Below the pieces are notes generated by a model. That model saw only the letters and a list, made by a program, of their open reading frames with translations, was not told the origin of the DNA and searched no databases. Below are positions 16,975-26,038 of a DNA stretch of 64,000 bases, in pieces (position 1 is the first letter of the stretch; every line of letters begins with the position of its first letter). The translations under genes were made by a program, and so were the position numbers. Source of the stretch: Roseomonas sp. KE0001 (GTDB taxonomy: Bacteria > Pseudomonadota > Alphaproteobacteria > Acetobacterales > Acetobacteraceae); NCBI RefSeq assembly GCF_016107285.1, contig NZ_RCVQ01000007.1:230251-294250 (forward strand). Reading direction: 5' to 3'.

Positions 16975-18072
16975 TCAGCCGAGACGGAGCAGATGATTGT
17001 CCCAGGCGCTGCGCGAATCGCTGCCCGGAGGCCCGGCGAGGGGCCGCATCCGGCCCCGCCGGGCATCGGCCTCGACCAGCCCGCCCTGGCCGCTGGCCAG
17101 GATGAAGCAGCCCGGCGCATCCCCCGGCGCCAGGCCACAGACATCCCTGAGCCGCGCCGGCTCCAGGGCGCGGCCCGCTGCCAGGTCCCAGAACAGGGTG
17201 AGGCCGCCACGCGGGCTGGTGGCCGCCAGGACGGTGCCCGAGGAATCGGCCGCGACGCTGCCCAGATAGTTGCGGCACGCGGCGCGCCAGGGATCGGGCA
17301 GGTCCAGCGGCGCCAGCCCGCCCTCGCCGCGCTGGATGGCCAGCAGCGGCACCTCCGCCGTCTCCTCCCCCTCGTACTGCATGGCGACGGCCGTGCCGCC
17401 GGGCACCGCCGCCATGTGGCGGATGGACAGGCGGTTCAGCGCCGGGTCGAAGCGCCGTTGCGCCAGCATGCGGCCTGTCCGCGCGTCGAGTTGCGCCAGG
17501 GAGGGGTCCATGCCCTCGGGGTCGAGATTGGCGCGCGGCGCGTCGGGATGGGTCAGGATGCCGCCATTGGCGACGATCAGCCGTCCGCCATCGGGCGAGA
17601 GGCGCATCTCGTGCGGGTCGCGCCCGCCGCTCGGGAACTCGGCGACGCGGACGAAATCCGCCGCGGCGTCATAGACCCCGATCAGCCCCTCGCCATCCTC
17701 CACCCGCGTCTCGGTGGCATAGAGCAGCCTGCCATCGGCCGAGAACAGCCCGTGGCCGTTGAGGTGCCGCCCCTCCGGCGGGGCGAAGGCCTGGTTCAGC
17801 TCGCCGCGCGCCAGATCGGCCACCAGGGCCTCCCAGCCCGGGCGGCGGCCGAAGACCACCGCCAGCGGGCGCCGGGGATGCGCCGCGAAGCCATGGGCGC
17901 GGGCCTCGAGGCCCAGGCGCAGCGGCGCCCGGCCGCCCGTGGAAAAGGCGGCGAGGCGGTCCCCCTCCCCCGGCTGCCGCCAGGCGCCGAGGATCAGCGC
18001 CTCGCGCGCCGCCGCGGGGCGGAAGGGCATCGCGGCCAGGGCGGCCCCCAGCAGCAGGTCGCGCCGCCGCAT
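16975..18072 (-). CDS. DUF1513 family protein with twin-arginine signal
   Basis: 365 residues. It begins MRRRDLLLGAALAAMPFRPAAA, a Tat-type signal, and continues as a beta-propeller-like protein with repeated strand blocks (GHGLFSADGRLLYATET, DPHEMRLSPDGGRLIVANGG, LSIRHMAAVPGGTAVAMQ). This matches DUF1513, a periplasmic family commonly encoded beside imelysin and di-heme oxidoreductase genes. Last gene of a four-gene unit; its ATG overlaps the preceding stop (TGATG). Function unknown, iron-linked by context. Confidence 0.85.
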   Translation of the reverse strand: MRRRDLLLGAALAAMPFRPAAAREALILGAWRQPGEGDRLAAFSTGGRAPLRLGLEARAHGFAAHPRRPLAVVFGRRPGWEALVADLARGELNQAFAPPEGRHLNGHGLFSADGRLLYATETRVEDGEGLIGVYDAAADFVRVAEFPSGGRDPHEMRLSPDGGRLIVANGGILTHPDAPRANLDPEGMDPSLAQLDARTGRMLAQRRFDPALNRLSIRHMAAVPGGTAVAMQYEGEETAEVPLLAIQRGEGGLAPLDLPDPWRAACRNYLGSVAADSSGTVLAATSPRGGLTLFWDLAAGRALEPARLRDVCGLAPGDAPGCFILASGQGGLVEADARRGRMRPLAGPPGSDSRSAWDNHLLRLG

Positions 18073-19166
18073 CAGTCGCCGTCCAGCGCGTTGAAGCCGA
18101 GCGGGATGCCGAGGGCCGGCGCCAGGCGCTGCGCCAGCAGCGCCTTCAGCGCCACCGCCTCCTGCCGCAGCCGCTCCACGGCGGGGCGGCGCGCCGCGTC
18201 GCCGATCGCCTCCTCCAGCGGCAGCGGTAGGGCCTCCGCGCTCGCCATCACCTGATCGAAGGCCCGGCCCAGCAGGGTGGCCAGCTCGCCCTCTCCCGCG
18301 CCCTCCAGGGTTTGGGCGAAGCCGGCCCGGTACATGGCGCGGGCGGCGGCCAGATTGGCCTGGATGTTCTGACCGGACAGGCCGCTGCGCCAGGATTCGA
18401 GCAGCTGCGGCCGTGCCGCGGGCGGGCCGGCGCCGAGCGCCCGCGTCAGCTTGCGGTCCGCCACCACCTCCACCGCCGCGTGGAGCATCTTGAACAGCTC
18501 CTGCGTCGCCTCCAGCGGCGTGGCGTAGGGCGTGGCCGGCTGGATCAGCGCGGCGGCGAAGGGCTGCTCGCCGCCGGTCCAGCCGGCGAGCATGTCCGCC
18601 GCCAGGGTGGAGAGATTCCCGCCGATGCTGCGCAGCAGGGCGATGCGGAAGGCGGCCTCGGCATCGCCGGCGCGGAGCCGCGCCACCGCCTCGTCGCCAT
18701 GGATCAACCGCTCCAGCGCCGGCAGGCCCTGCAGGGTGACGTTGCGGAGCGCGTTCGGCCGCACCTCCAGCACGGCGGCATCGCGCTGGGCGATGGCCTC
18801 GGCGAGGTCGCGGCCGATGCTGTTGCGGGGATCGGGCCAGAACTGGATGCGGGCATGGCGGCTGAACAGGTCGGCCGGGCCGACCCGCACATGCTGGATG
18901 CCCTGCCAGGCCCGCATGGCCGCCGCGAAGCCGCCCCGGGCCGCCTCGAGCGCCGCCGCCTCGCCCGGCGTGCGCGCCAGCGTGTCCAGCCGCGCCGCCA
19001 GATTGGCGGCGGCCTCCAGGAAGGCGCGGTAGCCGGGCAGCAGCACCTGCTCCACCACGCCGCGGTTCAGCGCGCGGTAGGCGGCCTCGTCCGGCGCGGC
19101 ATGCGGCGTCGCAGGCACCAGCAGCACGGCGGCGAACGGCAGGAGATGGCGGCGGGTCAGGCGCAT
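18072..19166 (-). CDS. Imelysin-like (M75-fold) protein, GLPALE subtype
   Basis: 364 residues with an N-terminal export signal (MRLTRRHLLPFAAVLLVPATPHAA). All-helical imelysin fold expected, with a periplasmic role in iron handling in known relatives. Where the sister protein (20509-21780) has the GxHxxE metal motif, this one reads Gly147-Leu-Pro149-Ala-Leu-Glu152: the histidine is replaced. Such GLPALE variants occur as a subfamily, but classical metal binding is doubtful. It overlaps both neighbours by TGATG junctions. Confidence 0.85.
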   Translation of the reverse strand: MRLTRRHLLPFAAVLLVPATPHAAPDEAAYRALNRGVVEQVLLPGYRAFLEAAANLAARLDTLARTPGEAAALEAARGGFAAAMRAWQGIQHVRVGPADLFSRHARIQFWPDPRNSIGRDLAEAIAQRDAAVLEVRPNALRNVTLQGLPALERLIHGDEAVARLRAGDAEAAFRIALLRSIGGNLSTLAADMLAGWTGGEQPFAAALIQPATPYATPLEATQELFKMLHAAVEVVADRKLTRALGAGPPAARPQLLESWRSGLSGQNIQANLAAARAMYRAGFAQTLEGAGEGELATLLGRAFDQVMASAEALPLPLEEAIGDAARRPAVERLRQEAVALKALLAQRLAPALGIPLGFNALDGD

Positions 19167-20512
19167 CAGAGCGATTCCAGGAAAGCCAGCAGGGCGGCGC
19201 GGTCCGCGGCCGGAAGGCCGACGACCCGCTCGCGCGCGGGGCGCGCTTCGCCACCATGCCACAGGATGGCCTCCAGCGCCGAGCGCGCCCGGCCATCATG
19301 CAACAGGGCGGTCTCCCCGGATACCGCCCGCGTCAGGCCCAGGCCCCAGAGCGGTGGGGTGCGCCAGTCACGCCCGCCGGCCCGCCATTCCGGCCGGCCA
19401 TCCGCCAGGTCCTCGCCCATGTCATGCAGCAGCAGGTCGGTATAGGGGGCGATGGCGCGCCCATCGGCCAGGGTGAAGCGCGGATTGTGGCAGGCGGCGC
19501 AACCCAGCGCCGCGAACAGCGCCTCGCCCCGCCGCACCGCCGGCGCCGCCGTGTCGCGCCGGGGCGGCACCGCCAGATGGCGGGTGAAGTGGAGCAGCAG
19601 GTCGAACAGCGCCGGACCCAGTTCGGTCCGCTGTCCCGCCGCCAGGCCGTGCGGTGCCGCGCGGCAGGCGGGCTGGGCCGGGGTGCAGTCGCCCCAGGGC
19701 TCGGGGCGCGGCGGCGTGGAGAGGCCGAGATCGAGCGCCGCGGCGCTGGCGACCTGCCGGGCCAGATCCGGCTCCCCGGCCTTCCAACCGAAGCGGCCGA
19801 GGACGGGGCGGCCCGCCGCCGCGCTCCAGACGGAATTGGGCCGGCCCCGGATGCCGTCGCCATCCGCATCCGCCGGATCGGCCAGGGCGAGGATCTGCGC
19901 CTCGGGCACCGTCTCGAGCAGGCCGAGGCCGATCATCGGCGGCGCCAGGCGGGGCGAGAGCATGGCGTCGGGATGCAGCGGCGGCATCCCCGGCGCGGCC
20001 TCGGTCCGGTGCAGCGGGCGGCGCAGCGGCACGGCGGTGCCATCGGCCAGCGTCACCGCCTCCTCCCGCCATTCGGTGACGAGGCGCGGCTCCCCGGCCA
20101 GGCCCTGCACGGCGAAAGGCTGCAGCTGCGCGCCGTAGCGCGGCTCGTCGATCCAGCCGAGGGTACCCGCCGCGAGCCGCGGCGCAGCCTCCGCGCCGAA
20201 GGGCAGGACGGAGGGCGGGACGGAGATGCGCGCGACCAGCCCGGACGGCGCGCGGCCCCGCCCGTTGCCGATATGGCAGCCCTGGCAGGAACGGGCGTTG
20301 AACAGGGGGCCGAGGCCATCGGCATGGCGGGTCGAGGCCGGGGCGGAGACCCAGAGCCGGCGGAACACCGCCTCCCCGAGGCGGAAGCCGAACCGCTGCT
20401 CCGCCGTCAGCGCCGCCTCCGGCTGGCGGAAGGCGCCCTGCGCCAGCGCCGGTGCCGCCAGCAGGAGGGCACAGAGCAGGCCGGCGGCGCGCACCGCCGG
20501 CCGGGGGGTCAT
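19166..20512 (-). CDS. Di-heme oxidoreductase (DUF1111 / DHOR family)
   Basis: 448 residues with a Sec signal peptide (1-25, ALAQ). Two c-type heme sites: Cys76-Gln-Gly-Cys79-His80 and Cys338-Ala-Ala-Cys341-His342, plus PPLWGLGLTRAVSGETALLHDGRA near the end, the family's conserved C-terminal block. The family was annotated as thiol oxidoreductase (COG3488); physiological reaction unknown, but it recurs with imelysins. A role in periplasmic iron redox chemistry is inference. ATGA overlap with the upstream imelysin gene. Confidence 0.9.
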   Translation of the reverse strand: MTPRPAVRAAGLLCALLLAAPALAQGAFRQPEAALTAEQRFGFRLGEAVFRRLWVSAPASTRHADGLGPLFNARSCQGCHIGNGRGRAPSGLVARISVPPSVLPFGAEAAPRLAAGTLGWIDEPRYGAQLQPFAVQGLAGEPRLVTEWREEAVTLADGTAVPLRRPLHRTEAAPGMPPLHPDAMLSPRLAPPMIGLGLLETVPEAQILALADPADADGDGIRGRPNSVWSAAAGRPVLGRFGWKAGEPDLARQVASAAALDLGLSTPPRPEPWGDCTPAQPACRAAPHGLAAGQRTELGPALFDLLLHFTRHLAVPPRRDTAAPAVRRGEALFAALGCAACHNPRFTLADGRAIAPYTDLLLHDMGEDLADGRPEWRAGGRDWRTPPLWGLGLTRAVSGETALLHDGRARSALEAILWHGGEARPARERVVGLPAADRAALLAFLESL

Positions 20513-21780
20513 TTGAAGACCTTGGCCGGATCGTCCAGGCTCTCCGATCCCTCGACGGAGATCGCCGGCAGCTTCAGCGCCGCGACGACGCGCTCGATGC
20601 TCCGGGTCTGCGCCAGCAGCGCGTCGATGCAGGCCTGGATGGCGGCATTGCCGGCCGGGTTGCCCTCGGCCAGCATCTGGTCATAGGCCTCGACCGTCTC
20701 GGCCCGCTGCTTCAGCGCATCGAAGGCGGCGCCGGTGGCGGCGAAGCGGGCGTCCATCTGCTCGCGCAGGCGGCGGTCGGTGCGGTCCACCAGGTTGCGC
20801 AGGCTGGCGCCCCGCAGCACCGTGCCGTTCGTCCGCGTGTACTCGCCGCGCCAGATGGCGATCATGCCCAACACATTGCCACGATGGCTGTTGTGGGTGT
20901 TGTCGGAGAAGCAGTCGTGCTCCTCCTCCGGATCGTGCAGCATCAGGCCGAGCTTCATCCGCTCGCCGGCCAGCTCGCCGTAGGAGAGGCTGCCGAGGCC
21001 GGTCAGCATGGCGGCCAGGCCCTGCGGCGCCGGCCGGCCCGACAGGCGGCGGCGGATCTCGCCCTCCGGCCCCCATTTCGCGGCCATGTCGGCCAGATCC
21101 TTCACCAGCAGATCGGTGACGACACGCAGATACTGGCCGCGCCGGTCGGCATTCGCGGCGGTGGTGTAATCGGTGAAGGACCGTTCGCCGGCGCCCTTGC
21201 CCGTGCCGTGCAGGTCCTGGCCCCAGAGCAGGAACTCGATGGCATGGTAGCCGATGGTGACATTGGCCTCGACGCCGCCGGCCTCGTGCAACCCTTCCAG
21301 CGCCTCGGCCGTGATGGCGGAGATATCGTGCGTCTCGTCGCCCAGCCTGAGACTGCGCGAGGCGATGATGTTGGCGGCGTAGAGGGGGTTCTCGTCGCTT
21401 TCCGTGCCGTAGGCGGGATCGACCGCGTCGATCAGCCCCTCGTCCAGCGGCCAGGCATTCACCCGGCCCTCCCACGCGTCCACCTCGGGATTGCCGAAGC
21501 GGAAGGCCTCGGTCTGCGCGTAGGGCGCGCGGGCGGCGATCCAGGCCTGCCGCGCCGCCGCCAGCCCTTCGGCCGTGGGCGCGGCCAGGAAGGCGCCGAC
21601 CGCCTGCCGCAGCGCCTCGGCGCCGGCCAGGCTGTCGCCGTACATGGCATGGCCGAGATCGGCGTAGTGGCGCAGCACGGCCCGCTGGTCGGCCTGCACC
21701 TGGGCGCGCGCGGCGGGGCCGGACAGGGCGGCCAGAAGCAGGCCGGCGGGAAGGCCGAGGGCGAGGCTGCGACGCTGCAT
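20509..21780 (-). CDS. Imelysin family protein (peptidase M75 / ICMP-like)
   Basis: 423 residues, first gene of the four-gene iron block. Signal peptide MQRRSLALGLPAGLLLAALSG...ARA. The GxHxxE motif is intact: Gly177-Tyr-His179-Ala-Ile-Glu182 followed by FLLWGQDLHG, and the C-terminal half has SHRGNVLGMIAIWRGEYTR, a block typical of long imelysins. Relatives are periplasmic or outer-membrane iron-regulated proteins. Start ATG 21780 is preferred over the 20-codon longer frame because AGGAG lies 8 nt upstream. A Fur-like palindrome sits in its promoter spacer (21819-21833). Confidence 0.9.
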   Translation of the reverse strand: MQRRSLALGLPAGLLLAALSGPAARAQVQADQRAVLRHYADLGHAMYGDSLAGAEALRQAVGAFLAAPTAEGLAAARQAWIAARAPYAQTEAFRFGNPEVDAWEGRVNAWPLDEGLIDAVDPAYGTESDENPLYAANIIASRSLRLGDETHDISAITAEALEGLHEAGGVEANVTIGYHAIEFLLWGQDLHGTGKGAGERSFTDYTTAANADRRGQYLRVVTDLLVKDLADMAAKWGPEGEIRRRLSGRPAPQGLAAMLTGLGSLSYGELAGERMKLGLMLHDPEEEHDCFSDNTHNSHRGNVLGMIAIWRGEYTRTNGTVLRGASLRNLVDRTDRRLREQMDARFAATGAAFDALKQRAETVEAYDQMLAEGNPAGNAAIQACIDALLAQTRSIERVVAALKLPAISVEGSESLDDPAKVFK

Positions 21781-21811
21781 GGGCAAGGCTCCTGATTCCG
21801 CCAGCCCGTCG

Positions 21812-21840
21812 CTGTTATTGCAAGCGGTTCGCAGATTCAA
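21812..21840 (-). promoter_or_regulatory. Imelysin operon promoter with Fur-like palindrome in the spacer
   Basis: On the minus strand TTGAAT (21840-21835) and TAACAG (21817-21812) are 17 bp apart. The palindrome TGCAAGCGGTTCGCA (21819-21833, plus-strand reading) falls in the spacer, a typical position for a repressor. Known alphaproteobacterial Fur-type sites often have TGCAA...TTGCA ends; assignment to Fur is inference from that and from the iron genes on both sides. Confidence 0.5.
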
Positions 21841-21861
21841 GGGAGCCCCCTGCCCGGTTCA

Positions 21862-21911
21862 TTGACGGGCCTCAGCACAGCAATTAAAGATGCGATATAT
21901 TCTCATTCGCA
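21862..21911 (+). promoter_or_regulatory. TonB receptor promoter and second Fur-like site
   Basis: TTGACG (21862-21867) with TAAAGA 17 bp on (21885-21890) could drive the receptor gene. A 21-bp imperfect palindrome spans 21891-21911 with arms TGCGA and TCGCA; its minus-strand reading contains AATGAGAATATAT, close to the TGAGAAT core of Fur boxes. It would overlap the transcription start and lies 15 bp before the ATG. Confidence 0.45.
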
Positions 21912-21926
21912 GGATCAGCACGAGCC

Positions 21927-24140
21927 ATGACCAGGCAGGGTGTTTCCAAGGGTAGCGCGTCGCAGGCGGCCTTGATGGCGGGAATCGCCATCGGCCTGCC
22001 GGGGGCCGCGCTGGCGCAGGGCAGCCAGGAGGCGGCCGGCGACACGGTGGCGCTGCCGCCGGTCGATGTCCGGGCGGCGGCGCCGGCCAATGCCCTGCAG
22101 CACCCGGCCCCGGTCAGCCGCCTGCCCGGCTCGGTCCAGGACACGCCGCAGACCATCAACACCATCTCGCGCGAGGTGCTGGAGCAGCAGAACGTCACCA
22201 CGCTGGAGCAGGCGCTGCGCAACGTCCCCGGCATCACCGCCTCGATCGGCGAAGGCAACGGCGGCGTCAACGGCGACCAGTTCCGCATCCGCGGCTTCGC
22301 CGCGCAGAACGACATCTACGTCGACGGGCTGCGCGACTTCGGCGCCTATACGCGGGACGCCTTCACCTATGAGGAGGTCTCGGTCCTCAAGGGCCCCTCC
22401 GGCTTCGCCCTCGGCAACGGCACGGTGGGCGGCGCCATCGCGGTCGGCACCCGGCTGCCGCATCTTGGCAATTCCTACGGCTTCACGGCGACGGGCGGCA
22501 TGGGCCCCTTCGCCCGCGGCACCATCGACCTGAACCAGCAGATCGGCGAGACCACCGCCCTCCGCCTGAACCTGATGGGACAGTCGAGCGAGCTGGTGGA
22601 CCGCGACGGCGTCGACAGCCGGCGCTGGGGCATCGCCCCCTCGATCGCCTTCGGCCTCGGCACCGACACGACCCTCTCGCTGCACTACCAGCATTACGAG
22701 TACGACAACGCGACCGATTCCGGGATTCCGGTGATCGCCCCGCCGGGCGGGACCATCGCCCGGCCGATGACCGAGTTCGGCCTGCCGCGCTCCACCTGGT
22801 ACGGGCTGGACAGCGACCGCGACGAGGTGACGGCCGATATCCTCACCGCCCGCCTCTCGCACAAGGTGAACGACTGGCTGACCCTGGCCAACGACACGCG
22901 GCTGAGCTTCATCGACCGCGACTATGTCACCTCCATCGTCAGCTGCGCCGCCGCGACCTGCGTCACGCCCTTCTTCCAGCGGCGGGGCGGCGTGGTCACG
23001 GCCAGCGGCGCCGGCAACCCGTACCACCAGGAAAGCTGGGGCATCCAGAACGTCGCGACCGCCACGGCGCGCTTCACCACCGGGCCGCTGCGGCATGAGC
23101 TGCTCGCCGGCTTCGACATCATGTACGAGGACTTCGAGCGCACCGGCTACAATCTGCTCGGCACCCGCCCGGCGATCCCGGTGTTCGGCGGCCAGGGCGA
23201 CATCTCGCTCGACCGCGGCGCCGCCTCCTACAAGCGCAACGGCAACAACACGACCTATGCCGGCTTCATCAACGAGCGGCTCTGGCTGATCCCGGAACTG
23301 TCGGTGATCGGCGGCGTCCGCGTCAGCCACTTCGACGTGGACTACGACGCCGTCACCTACGCCACCGGCATCCGCACCGGCGCCTCGCCCAGCAAGACGG
23401 TGGTCGACCCGCGCGCCTCGCTGGTCTGGGAGCCGACACCGAGCCAGACCTACTACGCGACCTACTCGGTCTCGCACACGCCGCCGGGGCTGCTCTTCTC
23501 GACCCAGCCCGCGACGGCGGCGAACTTCAATTCCAACTTCGACCCGGAGCGCAACGAACTCTATGAGCTCGGCGCCAAGGTCGGCTTCCTGGAGAACAGG
23601 ATCGGCGTCTACGGCTCGCTCTACCGCATCCTGAAGTCGAACTCGCTGGCGCCTTCGGAGACGGACCCGACCGCGCTGGTGCAGACCAGCGACAAGCAGC
23701 GCAACCAGGGCGTCGAGATCGGCGTGACCGGGCAGATCACCCCGGCCTGGACGCTGAACGCCAACTACACGGCGATGGACAGCGAGACCACCTCTTCGAC
23801 CAACGCGGCCAATATCGGCCGGCGGGTGCAGTTCGTGCCGGAGCAGGCGGCCGCCCTCTGGAGCACCTACGAGTTCAACCGCGCCTCGCCCTGGAACCTG
23901 ACCATCGGCGGCGGCGTGACCTGGCGCGACAAGGTCTACCTGAACGCCGGCAACACCGCCGAGGCCCCCGCCAACCTGGTCTTCGACGCGATGATCTCCC
24001 ACCGCATCAACGACAACCTGCGGGTCCAGGTGAACGGCTACAACCTGGGCGATGCGCTGAACTACGACGGGCTCTGGGCCAACCGCATCGTCCCCTCGCC
24101 CGGGCGGACCGTGCTGTTCACCCTCGCCGCCGAGTTCTGA
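21927..24140 (+). CDS. fiu: TonB-dependent catecholate siderophore receptor (Fiu type)
   Basis: 737 residues. Signal peptide about 1-30 (GAALAQ), plug domain about 45-190 (VQDTPQTINTISREVLEQQNVTTLEQAL, FRIRGFAAQNDIYVDGLRDFG, VLKGPSGFALGNGTVGGAI), then a 22-strand-type barrel ending in aromatic Phe (VLFTLAAEF). Outer-membrane uptake of ferric catecholates. Pairing with a PKHD hydroxylase gene downstream is the fiu-ybiX / piuA-piuC arrangement. The symbol is by family and context. Divergent from the imelysin block with shared Fur-like control. Confidence 0.9.
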   Translation: MTRQGVSKGSASQAALMAGIAIGLPGAALAQGSQEAAGDTVALPPVDVRAAAPANALQHPAPVSRLPGSVQDTPQTINTISREVLEQQNVTTLEQALRNVPGITASIGEGNGGVNGDQFRIRGFAAQNDIYVDGLRDFGAYTRDAFTYEEVSVLKGPSGFALGNGTVGGAIAVGTRLPHLGNSYGFTATGGMGPFARGTIDLNQQIGETTALRLNLMGQSSELVDRDGVDSRRWGIAPSIAFGLGTDTTLSLHYQHYEYDNATDSGIPVIAPPGGTIARPMTEFGLPRSTWYGLDSDRDEVTADILTARLSHKVNDWLTLANDTRLSFIDRDYVTSIVSCAAATCVTPFFQRRGGVVTASGAGNPYHQESWGIQNVATATARFTTGPLRHELLAGFDIMYEDFERTGYNLLGTRPAIPVFGGQGDISLDRGAASYKRNGNNTTYAGFINERLWLIPELSVIGGVRVSHFDVDYDAVTYATGIRTGASPSKTVVDPRASLVWEPTPSQTYYATYSVSHTPPGLLFSTQPATAANFNSNFDPERNELYELGAKVGFLENRIGVYGSLYRILKSNSLAPSETDPTALVQTSDKQRNQGVEIGVTGQITPAWTLNANYTAMDSETTSSTNAANIGRRVQFVPEQAAALWSTYEFNRASPWNLTIGGGVTWRDKVYLNAGNTAEAPANLVFDAMISHRINDNLRVQVNGYNLGDALNYDGLWANRIVPSPGRTVLFTLAAEF

Positions 24141-24179
24141 CCACCGACCGTTGACCACCGACCTTTGACCACCGGGCGC
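24138..24179. repeat. 14-bp tandem repeat covering the receptor stop codon
   Basis: TGACCACCGACCGT (24138-24151), TGACCACCGACCTT (24152-24165) and a third partial copy starting TGACCACCGG at 24166. The first TGA is the stop codon of the receptor gene. Because 14 is not a multiple of three, the three TGAs stop all three reading frames. Confidence 0.85.
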
Positions 24180-24246
24180 GGCGCGACGGGAAGGGCCCGC
24201 GCGCCCTTCCCCTTCTCCTTGGACCCGTCACAGCGGAAGCCGAGCC

Positions 24247-24930
24247 ATGCTGGTGCATATTCCGAACCTTCTGACCGCCGAGGAGGTGGCGCATTGCCAC
24301 CGCGTGCTGGAGGCGGCCGAATGGGTCGACGGCAAGGTCACCGCCGGTGAGCAGTCGGGCAAGGCCAAGCACAATCTGCAGGTGCCGGAAGGCTCGCCGC
24401 AATCGCGCGAACTGGGCGACATCGTTCTGCAGGCGCTGGGCCGCAACCCGCTTTTCACCACCGCCGCGCTGCCGCTCCGCGTCTTTCCGCCGCTGTTCAA
24501 CCGCTACGATGTCGGCATGCAGTTCCACGCCCATGTGGACAATGCCATCCGCTTCCTGCCCGGCGCCCGGCAGCGCATCCGCACCGACGTCTCCTCCACC
24601 CTCTTCCTGACCCCGCCGGAGGCCTATGACGGGGGAGAGCTGGTGATCGAGGACACCTACGGCGCGCAGACGGTCAAGCTGCCGGCGGGCGACATGGTGC
24701 TCTATCCGGCCACCAGCCTGCACCGTGTCGAGCCGGTGACGCGCGGCAGCCGCTGGGCCTCCTTCTTCTGGACCCAGTCCATGGTGAAGGACGACGGCCG
24801 CCGCCGCCTGCTCTACGAGCTCGACATGTCGATCATGCGGACCCGCGCCGACCTGCCGGACCACCATCCGGGCGTGCTGGGGCTGACCGCAACCTATCAC
24901 AATCTGTTACGCCAATGGGTGGAGATGTAA
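24247..24930 (+). CDS. piuC: PKHD-type Fe(II)/2-oxoglutarate hydroxylase (PiuC/YbiX)
   Basis: 227 residues, the usual length. Ligands of the Fe(II) site: His96 and Asp98 in [11 protein letters not shown], His159 in [12 protein letters not shown]; the 2-oxoglutarate-binding Arg169 in [10 protein letters not shown]. The [12 protein letters not shown] strand is conserved. Substrate of PiuC is not established; it is regularly linked to catecholate receptors and iron starvation. It follows the receptor by 106 bp, probably in the same transcript. Confidence 0.93.
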   Translation: MLVHIPNLLTAEEVAHCHRVLEAAEWVDGKVTAGEQSGKAKHNLQVPEGSPQSRELGDIVLQALGRNPLFTTAALPLRVFPPLFNRYDVGMQFHAHVDNAIRFLPGARQRIRTDVSSTLFLTPPEAYDGGELVIEDTYGAQTVKLPAGDMVLYPATSLHRVEPVTRGSRWASFFWTQSMVKDDGRRRLLYELDMSIMRTRADLPDHHPGVLGLTATYHNLLRQWVEM

Positions 24931-25127
24931 CAGCGCGGCCCCCTGGTTCGGCCCCTCCGGCCCGGCCTGCATTCGCCGCATGCCCGGGCGGCGAGGGGCA
25001 CCGGGCTCCGGAAGCGTGTTTTCATTGCTCCACGCTGCCTCTGCGGCCATAGAGCGCCGCTCGCCCGCCGGTGCCCGCGCCGGACCCGCGCGGCCCACAG
25101 CGCCGCAAGATCTTACCGAGACTGACC

Positions 25128-25328
25128 ATGATACGATCACGGCCCATCGAGATCGATGGCCGCTTCCTGGGTGTCGCCGTTCAGCAGGGCGGTTCCTGGC
25201 GCTTCATCGCCACCGAAGCCGCCGCCCGGGCCGCCGAGGAAGGGCTGCATGCCGACCCGGAGGCCCTGCGCCGGCAGGTGCGGCGCGCCCTGGCGGAGAG
25301 TCGCCTGCCGGTCCGCCGCGCCGGCTGA
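25128..25328 (+). CDS. Small hypothetical protein (66 aa)
   Basis: 66 residues: MIRSRPIEIDGRFLGVAVQQ, then GSWRFIATEAAARAAEEG and a basic end. The front half alternates as in a small beta-sheet and the rest is helical. It resembles short proteins of unknown function frequent in Acetobacteraceae, but I recognise no family. ATG 25128 is preferred to upstream starts. Lies 77 bp before rfbC on the same strand. Confidence 0.6.
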   Translation: MIRSRPIEIDGRFLGVAVQQGGSWRFIATEAAARAAEEGLHADPEALRRQVRRALAESRLPVRRAG

Positions 25329-25405
25329 GGCGGGCCAGGCCCGTTGCCCGCCGGGCTGCTTCGCGCCATACCGGGCGAAACGAAGCTGCCCGACAGGAGA
25401 GCGCC

Positions 25406-26026
25406 ATGTCGACCGTCCCCCCGCCGGCCCAGGCGACCGGCTGGACGCCCAGTGCCAGGTCCGGCAACTTCGAGGCCAGCCGCGCCGCGCTGGATGGTCC
25501 GGTGCTGGTGTCCGGGCGGCGCTTCGGCGACCACCGGGGCGCCTTCGCGGAGACCTATACGCTGCGCGACTTCGAGGCGATCGGCATCGCCGATGCCTTC
25601 GTGCAGGACAACTTCTCCTGGTCCGCCGGGGTCGGCACCCTGCGCGGCCTGCACTTCCAGACCCCGCCCCATGCCCAGGCCAAGCTTGTGCGGGTGCTGC
25701 GCGGCCGCATCCTGGACGTGGCGGTCGATCTCCGCGCCGGCTCGCCGACCTATGGCCAGCATGTGGCGGCCGAGCTCTCGGCCGAGAACGGGCTGCAGCT
25801 CTATGTGCCGGTCGGCTTCGCGCATGGCTTCTGCACGCTCGAGCCGGACACCGAGGTCGCCTACAAGGTGACGGACACCTATGCGCCCGATTGCGACAAG
25901 GGCCTGCTGTGGAACGACCCGGCGCTGGCGATCGAGTGGCCGGTCGGCCCTGATGCCGCCATCTTGTCGGAGAAGGATCAGCGCCAGCCCCTGCTGCGTG
26001 ATCTGCCGCCCAACCTCTTCGCCTGA
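25406..26026 (+). CDS. rfbC: dTDP-4-dehydrorhamnose 3,5-epimerase (RfbC/RmlC)
   Basis: 206 residues, cupin fold. Conserved blocks: FGDHRGAFAETY, FVQDNFSWSAGVGTLRGLHFQ (QxNxS and RGLHFQ), AKLVRVLRGRILDVAVDLRAGSPTYG, and YVPVGFAHGFCTLEPDTEVAYKVTDTYAP with the catalytic-site His. Third step of dTDP-L-rhamnose synthesis from the 4-keto-6-deoxy intermediate. Start ATG 25406 has ACAGGAGAG upstream. Followed by rfbB after 12 bp. Confidence 0.95.
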   Translation: MSTVPPPAQATGWTPSARSGNFEASRAALDGPVLVSGRRFGDHRGAFAETYTLRDFEAIGIADAFVQDNFSWSAGVGTLRGLHFQTPPHAQAKLVRVLRGRILDVAVDLRAGSPTYGQHVAAELSAENGLQLYVPVGFAHGFCTLEPDTEVAYKVTDTYAPDCDKGLLWNDPALAIEWPVGPDAAILSEKDQRQPLLRDLPPNLFA

Positions 26027-26038
26027 GGGATTGCCCCG

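Noticed and set aside
21915..24158. 747-codon frame antisense to the TonB receptor
   Set aside because: Mirrors codon bias of the receptor gene; no domain recognisable and no ribosome site.
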